Shown here: piece by piece, positions 1 to 5,262 of the stretch
Layout of the letters: every line of letters starts with the position of its first letter
How positions within the stretch are numbered: position 1 is the stretch's first letter
Assembly: GCA_001772665.1 (NCBI GenBank)
Contig: MEVH01000003.1
Span: forward strand, 1-5,900
Source of the DNA: a candidate division WWE3 bacterium RIFCSPLOWO2_01_FULL_39_13
Lineage (GTDB): Bacteria > Patescibacteriota > WWE3 > 2-01-FULL-39-13
Length of the DNA: 5,900 nt
Direction of reading: 5' to 3'
Program-made: the position numbers and the translations under genes
Notes under the pieces: generated by a model
The model's database searches: none
Told to the model about the DNA's origin: nothing
What the model saw: the letters and a program-made list of their open reading frames with translations, nothing else

Positions 1-216
1 TGATTCGGCAATCGGCCTATTTACAAGGCGCGAAGGAGAGGGAAGAGTGCTTGAAAAAACAGTGAAAATTATAATAACAGAAACACACACGATAATTGAT
101 CCCAAAAAACCTAGTCCTGAAACCACTGCAAGAAAATATAGAATTCTTTCCTTAATATCTTTCGATTTTTTAAAGGACTTTTTTGCGAGCAATACCCGAT
201 TGATAATCCTTTTCAT
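1..216 (-). CDS. Class A penicillin-binding protein, N-terminal fragment (runs off left edge)
   Basis: Read on the minus strand, an ATG at 216 opens 72 codons with no stop up to the window edge. The product starts with a basic cytoplasmic tail of about 27 residues (MKRIINRVLLAKKSFKKSKD), followed by one hydrophobic segment at about residues 28-53 and then the segment STLPSPSRLVNRPIAES. That last piece is the typical linker of class A PBPs, where a 'LPDPS.L..R.V..S' stretch leads into the glycosyltransferase-51 domain. Known role of the family: membrane-bound peptidoglycan glycosyltransferase/transpeptidase that builds the cell wall. Catalytic domains lie outside the window, so activity cannot be judged. 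An in-frame TAA lies 6 nt upstream, so 216 is the first possible ATG. There is no Shine-Dalgarno; a -10-like box sits 8 nt upstream. It is divergent from the sensory operon. Assignment rests on the tail-TM-linker pattern only. Confidence 0.8.
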   Translation of the reverse strand, partial: MKRIINRVLLAKKSFKKSKDIKERILYFLAVVSGLGFLGSIIVCVSVIIIFTVFSSTLPSPSRLVNRPIAES

Positions 217-224
217 TGATTTTT

Positions 225-233
225 ATTCTAACA
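225..233 (-). promoter_or_regulatory. Extended -10 promoter for the PBP gene
   Basis: On the minus strand the sequence TGTTAGAAT fits an extended -10 element (TGn followed by TAGAAT, one mismatch class away from TATAAT). No good -35 is visible at the usual distance, which is normal for extended -10 promoters. Only 8 nt separate the box from the ATG at 216, so transcription would start at or within about 2 nt of the start codon, giving a leaderless or nearly leaderless mRNA. Predicted from sequence only. Confidence 0.5.
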
Positions 234-260
234 TACGAAGAAAAGACAAGCCTACCCGTT

Positions 261-281
261 TATTTGAGCTATTATCAAATA
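261..281. repeat. 21-bp inverted repeat in divergent intergenic region
   Basis: The arms TATTTGA (261-267) and TCAAATA (275-281) are perfect reverse complements separated by 7 bp. The element sits between the two divergent promoters, about 30 bp upstream of the PBP -10 box and about 15 bp upstream of the proposed FIST -35 box. Position and symmetry suit an operator for a dimeric regulator. It is AT-rich and short, so chance is possible, and no T-run follows that would make it a terminator. Confidence 0.35.
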
Positions 282-296
282 TACTGCTCACGGCAC

Positions 297-326
297 TTGC
301 GCGCATTGCCCTTACTGCAGTAAACT
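297..326 (+). promoter_or_regulatory. Candidate promoter of the FIST-SBP-kinase-regulator operon
   Basis: TTGCGC (297-302) and TAAACT (321-326) are separated by 18 bp and resemble -35 and -10 boxes. The -10 box ends 7 nt before the ATG at 334, so the start site would fall on or next to the start codon. The boxes are only moderate matches; the main support is that the same tight spacing is seen for the PBP and LCP genes. Confidence 0.4.
312..323. promoter_or_regulatory. Perfect 12-bp palindrome overlapping the operon -10 box (operator candidate)
   Basis: TTACTGCAGTAA is a perfect 12-bp palindrome. It ends inside the proposed -10 box (321-326) and 10 bp before the FIST start codon, the position expected of a repressor site. 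The binding protein is unknown, and the operon's own response regulator has no DNA-binding domain, so it could not bind here itself. Confidence 0.35.
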
Positions 327-333
327 GACTCTA

Positions 334-1518
334 ATGCCGTTATCAGTTGGAGTTGGATATTCTCAAAAAAGTGAGCCAGAAGAAGCAGCAAAAGAAGCTC
401 TTAAAACGGCCTTATTACCATTAAAGAAGCAAAAACCAGATCTAATAATAGCATTTGCATCCCCCACGAAATATAATCAGACAAAACTCATCAATGCAAT
501 TAACTCCGCAAACCCGGACTCAGAAATCATAGGATGCAGCACATCCGGCGAAATTTCAAACTTTGGATCTACTGACGGATCAGTAGTCATCATGGCTCTG
601 CATTCCAAGAAAATCAGATTTATTACAGGTTTAGGAGAAAATATCAAAGAAGATCCCAGGGAATCAGGAAGAGTGCTTGCTAAAAACATTATAAAAAAAG
701 GGGGAGGGAAACCTCAGGCAATAATAATGCTTCCAGACGGGCTTGCTGGAAACGGAGCCGACATAGTAAGGGGAGTACTCGATATCGCCGGGAGTGATAT
801 TAAGCTGGCTGGAGGAGCTGCCGGAGACGATTTTCTTTTCAAAAAGACCTATGAATACCTCAACGGGCAAATTTATACCGGAGCCGTAGTCGGCGTTGGC
901 TTATATGGAAGCTTTAATATGGGAATCGGTGTCAAACACGGCTGGATCCCGATCGGCAATCCGCGTACTGTCACTAAATCAAAATCTAATGTTGTATATG
1001 AATTTGACAACAAGCCAGCTATCCAGATGTATGAAGATCAGTTCGGAAAAGATAAAACAGTCGTGAGCAAAAATGAGCCCTTTGCCAGGCTCGCAATAAC
1101 ATATCCGCTTGGAATATTAATCCCAGGGAAGGATGAATATCTTATCAGAGACCCGTTATCTGTCGATGATCACGGTGCAATTACATGCGCAGCGGAGATC
1201 CCCAAAGGGTCACAAGCATACATTATGATAGGAAGTGTAGAAGAAGCTATATCCGCAGCAGAAGATGCAGCAGAAAGATCTCTTAGGGATATTGCAGGAA
1301 AAGCCGAAGCAGTACTCATTTTTAACTGCATAGCACGAAAAAAACTTTTAATGAACAAAAAACAGGAAGAAATCGACAGAATCATGAGAATTATTGGAAA
1401 AAATGTACCCCTCGCCGGATTTTACACATATGGGGAACAGGCCCCTCTTGGAGGTGAAATCACAACATGTTCCTTTCACAATGAAACAGATGTGATAGTT
1501 TCTCTATCAGAAAAATGA
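334..1518 (+). CDS. FIST-domain signal transduction protein (FIST_N + FIST_C)
   Basis: The 394-residue product has no membrane segment or signal peptide and should be cytoplasmic. The FIST_N part spans about residues 4-215, with the opening pattern VGVGYS, the GCSTSGEI motif at 67-74, PDGLAGNG at 134-141 and the glycine-rich GGAAGDD at 160-166. The FIST_C part spans about 220-390, with YEFDNKPAIQMYE at 222-234, the NCIARK region at 331-336, YGEQAPLGGE at 366-375 and FHNET at 381-385. FIST domains are a known family of predicted small-ligand sensors, proposed to bind amino acids, found alone or joined to kinases and chemoreceptors; no enzymatic reaction is known. The start at 334 is right because the family pattern begins directly there. 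No Shine-Dalgarno precedes it. Its TGA overlaps the next gene's ATG by 4 bp (ATGA). First gene of a four-gene sensory operon; it probably supplies an intracellular input to the kinase encoded downstream (inference). Confidence 0.9.
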   Translation: MPLSVGVGYSQKSEPEEAAKEALKTALLPLKKQKPDLIIAFASPTKYNQTKLINAINSANPDSEIIGCSTSGEISNFGSTDGSVVIMALHSKKIRFITGLGENIKEDPRESGRVLAKNIIKKGGGKPQAIIMLPDGLAGNGADIVRGVLDIAGSDIKLAGGAAGDDFLFKKTYEYLNGQIYTGAVVGVGLYGSFNMGIGVKHGWIPIGNPRTVTKSKSNVVYEFDNKPAIQMYEDQFGKDKTVVSKNEPFARLAITYPLGILIPGKDEYLIRDPLSVDDHGAITCAAEIPKGSQAYIMIGSVEEAISAAEDAAERSLRDIAGKAEAVLIFNCIARKKLLMNKKQEEIDRIMRIIGKNVPLAGFYTYGEQAPLGGEITTCSFHNETDVIVSLSEK

Positions 1519-2360
1519 AATTAAAAACGCTGCTAAATTCTCCAGCCGGCGGTATATCTTCGGTATTAGTTTATGTATTTATAGCCATCCTGGTAATTTC
1601 ATTCCTATTTCTGTCAGGCTATTACTACTTTAACAGTCTTCGGCAAATCGGCAATACGACCGAGACTTCTGATCCTGAAATCCAAAGAATAAAAAGCGCT
1701 GGCAAAATAATAATAGGTACAGATGCAACATTCGCACCTATGGAATTTATTGACACCAATGGCAATGTTACCGGCTACGACATTGACCTTGGTAATAAAA
1801 TCGCCGAAGAATTCGGGGTAAAGCCGGAATTTGTGAATGTCCCCTGGGATAATATATTTGATAATCTTAACTCTGGAAAAGTTGATTTGATAATTTCCAG
1901 TGTAACCATAAATGAAGAAAGAAAAAAACTTTATGATTTTTCAGATGGATACCTGAATGCCGGCCAGGTAATTATTACACACAAGGGAAATAACAGCATT
2001 AAGTCTGTAAACGATCTCAAAAACAAGAAAATTGCGGTTCAAAAAGGAACAACTAATGAAGAGCAGGCTCTTCTTTACACACAAGAACAAAATGTTTTAA
2101 GGTACGATGATTTTATACAAGCAACAGAAGCTTTAAACAGCAAAAAGGCTGATGCAATATTTGCAGACCTGACCGTGGCAAAAGGAATTATTGATGAAAA
2201 TCCTGGGCTTAAAATTGCTTCCGACCCTTTTACTTCAGACACATATGGGATAGTATTCAGGAAAAATTCAGATGACTTGGTCGAAAAAACAAATCAGACT
2301 TTGCAGTCATTAAGACAGAGAGGCTTTTTAGTATATATTAAACAAAAGTGGCTCGAATAA
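1515..2360 (+). CDS. Membrane-anchored family-3 extracellular solute-binding protein (amino-acid type)
   Basis: The 281-residue product has one strong hydrophobic segment at about residues 15-37, then a short linker and a full SBP_bac_3 fold from about 63 to 281. There is no lipobox cysteine, so it is anchored by an uncleaved helix or a signal-anchor and faces outwards. Visible motifs: GTDATFAPMEF (68-78), the family signature GYDIDL (87-92), the SSVTINEER stretch with Arg136, DFSDGYLNAG (141-150) and DAIFAD with Asp218. In GlnH/HisJ-type proteins the equivalent Arg and Asp hold the alpha-carboxylate and alpha-amino group, so an amino acid, perhaps glutamine-like, is the likely ligand. The length beyond the anchor matches a single complete domain. 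No permease or ATPase gene is adjacent; it sits between a FIST protein and a histidine kinase, which suggests a sensing role rather than transport. The start overlaps the FIST stop (ATGA); its TAA overlaps the ATG of a mini-ORF (TAATG). Confidence 0.88.
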   Translation: MKLKTLLNSPAGGISSVLVYVFIAILVISFLFLSGYYYFNSLRQIGNTTETSDPEIQRIKSAGKIIIGTDATFAPMEFIDTNGNVTGYDIDLGNKIAEEFGVKPEFVNVPWDNIFDNLNSGKVDLIISSVTINEERKKLYDFSDGYLNAGQVIITHKGNNSIKSVNDLKNKKIAVQKGTTNEEQALLYTQEQNVLRYDDFIQATEALNSKKADAIFADLTVAKGIIDENPGLKIASDPFTSDTYGIVFRKNSDDLVEKTNQTLQSLRQRGFLVYIKQKWLE

Positions 2361-2380
2361 TGAACATGAGCAATGCATAA
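2360..2380 (+). other. Six-codon mini-ORF bridging binding-protein and kinase genes
   Basis: The ATG at 2360-2362 overlaps the TAA of the binding-protein gene (TAATG), reads M-N-M-S-N-A, and stops with a TAA at 2378-2380 that itself overlaps the ATG of the kinase gene (again TAATG). It fills the 19-bp gap exactly, so ribosomes could move from one gene to the next by two steps of termination and reinitiation. It is too short for a functional peptide to be claimed and may be chance. Confidence 0.35.
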
Positions 2381-4674
2381 TGAAACTAAGTATCCGATAT
2401 AAGCTTTTGTTTTCCTTCTCATTTGTTCTTTTTTTGTCATTTCTGGTATTTACAATTGGATACAGTATTACTGTTGATACAATCAAAGCTCAAACACCGG
2501 CTCTTCAATTAGAGAAAGCAGAACAGGCAAAATCAGAAGTACAAAATTTTGTTACTGACACAGAAACTAACCTGCTGGGGATATCAGAATCATTTAAGGA
2601 GGATAATTCCATTGATCGAAAATTTCTAAAAAACACGATTTACGGAACATTACGACTGAGTCGTTTTTTCGCATCTATCACCATACTGACAGATCAGGGC
2701 AAAGAAATTGTTAAGATGGATCGGCACGGCGAAACTCCCGAATCAGAACTAAGCTATGAAATACCAACCTCAACTTTTTATGATGCGGTTAACGGCAAAT
2801 CAAATATAACCAAAGTTTACTTTGCCGAAGACGACAATGTCCCGCGCATGGATATCTTTTATCCAATTCTCAATGAAAATGGCAGGGCTTTAGGTGTGAT
2901 CAAAGGCAACTTGGAGCTTGAAAATTTATGGGACATTATATCCCAGGTTAAATCCGGCAAGACCGGTTTTGCATACTTAGTTGATGAAGAAGGCAGACTA
3001 ATCGCCCATCCTAATAGTGATTTTCTCTCAAAAGATCCTATACTTGCAGACAGAAATATTGTCAAATTCCTTTTAGAAAGTGATGCTTCTGGCGCAGGAC
3101 AAGATTTTATTTATTCAAACGAAAAAAACATAGAGGTAATATCAAATGGGCTTTCTATTCCAGGTTTGAACTGGGCAGTTATCATAGAACAGCCCCTTTC
3201 AGAAGCATATAGAGAAATATATCTGTTAAATAAGTTATTCTATGCCTCAATAATCTCATCATTTTTGCTTCTGACAGCAATTTCATTATTAATCAGTGAA
3301 AATATCGCCCGCCCAATTAGGATGCTGCAAAAACATACAGAAAAAATAAAACAGGGTGATCTAGATGAAAAAATTAATATAACCAGCAATGATGAAATCG
3401 AGGATCTGGGAAATTCCTTTAATCTTATGACCGCAAGGCTGAGCGAATCAATAGATGATCTCAAATCAAATATTGTTCAACTGCAGGAACAAAAAGGGCG
3501 TCTCGACCAATCCGCAAGGCTGCTTCTGAGAAGGGATCTTGATCTTAGAAAAGTATATGAGGACCTTCAAGTACAGACAGATAATATTACTGCTGAAACT
3601 AATAAACTAAAAGTTATTATCGCCGGAATTGAAGATGGTGTGATCGCCGTTGATTTTGACAGAAAAATACAGCTTTTTAATAAATCTGCAGAGAAAATAA
3701 CAGGCTACAAACTCGAAGAAGTTACAGGCGGGTACATTGGCGATTTTATAAATGTATTTGTCGACGGCGAAGAATTAAAACCTGAAGAATACTGTGCCGA
3801 TAAAATCAAAACAAAGGATATTGCTGAACTAGAAAGCAAAGAAATAACAATACTTGGCAAGAACAACAAGAAAACGTATGTAAGATTTACCATCGGACAT
3901 CTCGATCAAATGAAAAACATAAATGTCGGCATAATATTAACTTTGCACGATATAACAAAAGAGTATGAACTTGAAAAAATGAAACTCGATTTTGTTTCAA
4001 TGGCAGCACACGAATTAAGGACACCGATAACAACCATAAGGGGATACTTGAGCGTTTTCATAGATGAAAATTCCAAAGCGATGAATAAAGACCAGATGAC
4101 ATTTTTAAACAGGATAGATACCGCTGCCGCCCAGCTGTCGGCTCTTATAGAAGACCTGCTAAATGTCTCGAGAATAGACAAGGGTACCTTCAAACTTGAA
4201 ATAGAAGAAACCGACTGGATTTCTACTGTTGAAGAATCTGTAAATGAAATCAAAGAGCATGCTGAGGATAAAAACATTTCAGTAAAATTCACAAGACCAA
4301 AGGATAAAAGTATCGAGGTAAATGTAGATAAACTAAGAATTAAAGAGGTTCTTACTAACCTGTTAACGAATGCTATTAATTACACGCCATCCAAAGGGAA
4401 GGTTGAGATCAGTATAGAAAACACAAAGACTTCGGTTATTACTAATGTTAAAGATACCGGGGTTGGGATACCATCTCATGCAATCCCAAAACTTTTCAGG
4501 AAATTTTACAGAGTTTCAGGAGAACTGGAAGAGGGGTCAAAGGGTACAGGACTTGGCCTGTATATTGCTAAATCAATAGTAAATATGCATTATGGTAAAA
4601 TATCTGTGAAATCAAAAGAAGGAAAAGGATCTGTGTTTAGTTTTTCTCTTCCTAAAAAAAGAAATAAGACGTAA
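2380..4674 (+). CDS. Membrane sensor histidine kinase (Cache-HAMP-PAS-HisKA-HATPase)
   Basis: The 764-residue product has TM1 at about 9-30, an extracytoplasmic double-Cache-like domain at about 35-278 (with GFAYLVDEEGRLIAHPN at 196-212, typical of the membrane-proximal half), TM2 at about 285-305, HAMP at about 306-358 (RPIRML, DEIEDLGNSFN), a coiled coil at about 355-410, a PAS domain at about 411-525 (GIEDGVIAVD), then HisKA with phospho-acceptor His544 in MAAHELRTP. The HATPase_c domain carries the N box (LLTNAINYTP, Asn664), G1 box DTGVGIP (692-698), F box LFRKFYRV and G2 box GTGLGLYIAKSIV. All catalytic motifs are intact, so it should autophosphorylate and pass phosphate to the receiver encoded next. 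No in-frame ATG lies upstream and the start coincides with TM1, supporting 2380. Its TAA overlaps the receiver gene's ATG (TAATG). The double sensing (Cache outside, PAS inside), plus FIST and SBP partners in the operon, points to a multi-input sensor; ligands cannot be read from sequence. Confidence 0.93.
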   Translation: MKLSIRYKLLFSFSFVLFLSFLVFTIGYSITVDTIKAQTPALQLEKAEQAKSEVQNFVTDTETNLLGISESFKEDNSIDRKFLKNTIYGTLRLSRFFASITILTDQGKEIVKMDRHGETPESELSYEIPTSTFYDAVNGKSNITKVYFAEDDNVPRMDIFYPILNENGRALGVIKGNLELENLWDIISQVKSGKTGFAYLVDEEGRLIAHPNSDFLSKDPILADRNIVKFLLESDASGAGQDFIYSNEKNIEVISNGLSIPGLNWAVIIEQPLSEAYREIYLLNKLFYASIISSFLLLTAISLLISENIARPIRMLQKHTEKIKQGDLDEKINITSNDEIEDLGNSFNLMTARLSESIDDLKSNIVQLQEQKGRLDQSARLLLRRDLDLRKVYEDLQVQTDNITAETNKLKVIIAGIEDGVIAVDFDRKIQLFNKSAEKITGYKLEEVTGGYIGDFINVFVDGEELKPEEYCADKIKTKDIAELESKEITILGKNNKKTYVRFTIGHLDQMKNINVGIILTLHDITKEYELEKMKLDFVSMAAHELRTPITTIRGYLSVFIDENSKAMNKDQMTFLNRIDTAAAQLSALIEDLLNVSRIDKGTFKLEIEETDWISTVEESVNEIKEHAEDKNISVKFTRPKDKSIEVNVDKLRIKEVLTNLLTNAINYTPSKGKVEISIENTKTSVITNVKDTGVGIPSHAIPKLFRKFYRVSGELEEGSKGTGLGLYIAKSIVNMHYGKISVKSKEGKGSVFSFSLPKKRNKT

Positions 4675-5051
4675 TGCAGAAAATATTACTCGTAGAAGAT
4701 GATCTGCCCGTCCGAGAGCTGTACAAAAGAGTCCTGGAAAGGGCTGATTACGAGGTTATAGAAGCAGTTGATGGCGAAGACGGATTCAAAAAGGCTAAAA
4801 TGGAGAGCAATCTCAGCCTTATTCTGCTTGACATTAGGCTCCCCAAATTAAACGGGATAGATCTTCTTAAAATGCTGAAGGAGGATCTGGATACAAAAAA
4901 CGTCCCTGTAATACTTCTGACAAATCTCGGCCAGGAAAGCATTATTCAGGAGGCTTTCAGGCTTGGAGCAGAGGGATATCTCATAAAAGTCAGGATGAAG
5001 CCGAAAGATGTGGTTACAGAAGTGCAAACGTTCCTAAAAGGGAAAATTTAG
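4674..5051 (+). CDS. Single-domain response regulator (stand-alone receiver)
   Basis: The 125-residue product is one complete receiver domain and nothing else. It shows the acidic pair Asp9/Asp10 (LLVEDD), phospho-acceptor Asp53 (LLDIRLP), switch Thr83 (LLTNLG), Tyr102 and conserved Lys105. Lys105 is followed by V-R-M-K-P rather than directly by the usual cis-proline, a variant seen in receivers of this style. It is almost certainly the phosphorylation partner of the kinase encoded immediately upstream, since the genes overlap by one base (TAATG). With no DNA-binding or enzymatic output domain it must act by binding another protein, by relaying phosphate, or by acting as a phosphate sink; which of these cannot be told here. 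Last gene of the operon; no hairpin-plus-T-run terminator is visible after the TAG, and a tRNA promoter begins 14 bp later. Confidence 0.93.
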   Translation: MQKILLVEDDLPVRELYKRVLERADYEVIEAVDGEDGFKKAKMESNLSLILLDIRLPKLNGIDLLKMLKEDLDTKNVPVILLTNLGQESIIQEAFRLGAEGYLIKVRMKPKDVVTEVQTFLKGKI

Positions 5052-5064
5052 GATCCAGATTCCT

Positions 5065-5093
5065 TTGCTTCATGAAAAAATATTCACTATAAT
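5065..5093 (+). promoter_or_regulatory. Promoter of the tRNA-Tyr gene
   Basis: TTGCTT (5065-5070) and a perfect TATAAT (5088-5093) are separated by exactly 17 bp, close to the sigma-70 consensus. The predicted start near 5100 leaves a leader of about 14 nt before the mature tRNA 5' end, to be removed by RNase P. It is the strongest promoter-like sequence in the window, which fits a stable RNA gene. Confidence 0.8.
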
Positions 5094-5113
5094 ATCTCAA
5101 TATATTTGTGTTT

Positions 5114-5200
5114 CCAGGGGTGGCGGAGTGGCCAATCGCACCAGACTGTAAATCTGGCGGGTTTATCCCTTCGTAGGTTCGAATCCTACCCCCTGGACCA
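5114..5200 (+). tRNA. tRNA-Tyr (anticodon GTA), type II with encoded CCA
   Basis: The 87-nt gene folds fully. Acceptor stem CCAGGGG (5114-5120) pairs with CCCCTGG (5190-5196); discriminator A5197; CCA encoded at 5198-5200. The D arm has a 3-bp stem GCG/CGC (5123-5125, 5137-5139). The anticodon stem CCAGA/TCTGG (5141-5145, 5153-5157) encloses CTGTAAA with anticodon GTA at 5148-5150. A long variable arm (5158-5172) has a GGG/CCC stem, and the T arm GTAGG/CCTAC holds loop TTCGAAT. The long variable arm is the bacterial form of tRNA-Tyr. Odd point: the first pair is C1-G72, whereas bacterial tRNA-Tyr normally has G1-C72. It reads UAU and UAC codons. Confidence 0.95.
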
Positions 5201-5247
5201 GCAGCAAACTCCAATTCACTGTCTTCATGAATTCAGCTTGTATCTTT

Positions 5248-5256
5248 TGTTATACT
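5248..5256 (+). promoter_or_regulatory. Extended -10 promoter for the LCP gene
   Basis: TGTTATACT matches an extended -10 element (TGn plus TATACT). No convincing -35 box lies 16-18 bp upstream. Only 6 nt (TACAAA) separate the box from the ATG at 5263, so transcription should begin on or beside the start codon, again a leaderless arrangement. It has the same TGTTA-plus-AT-rich form as the PBP promoter. Confidence 0.55.
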
Positions 5257-5262
5257 TACAAA

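Noticed and set aside
291..311. Hairpin GGCA...TGCC around TGCGCGCA upstream of FIST
   Set aside because: The central 8 bp are palindromic, but the outer arms are out of register by one base, so it is not a clean symmetric site.
47..328. Plus-strand 93-codon frame with GTG start and an AAGGAG-like sequence upstream
   Set aside because: No family likeness; the minus strand over the same bases encodes a convincing class A PBP N-terminus, which this frame merely mirrors.
1507..1526. Possible UGA recoding (glycine, as in Gracilibacteria/Absconditabacteria) extending FIST by two residues
   Set aside because: No in-frame UGA is used inside any real gene here, GGN codons supply glycine throughout, and FIST ends naturally after its C-terminal motif.
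1515..1640. Lipoprotein signal on the binding protein
   Set aside because: There is no cysteine at all near the hydrophobic segment, so no lipobox; a membrane helix anchor fits better.
3906..4292. Minus-strand 128-codon frame inside the kinase gene, the longest antisense frame
   Set aside because: Serine-rich composition is typical of the antisense of AT-rich coding DNA; it lies opposite the conserved HisKA region and has no own signals.
5052..5113. Terminator for the sensory operon
   Set aside because: I see no GC-rich hairpin followed by T-run between the receiver stop and the tRNA; the space is occupied by the tRNA promoter. Readthrough into the tRNA is possible.
5014..5214. Minus-strand 66-codon frame with the protein pattern GGRIRTYEG...DLQSGAIGHSATPG
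   Set aside because: This is the well-known false protein produced by translating a tRNA gene antisense; it overlies tRNA-Tyr.
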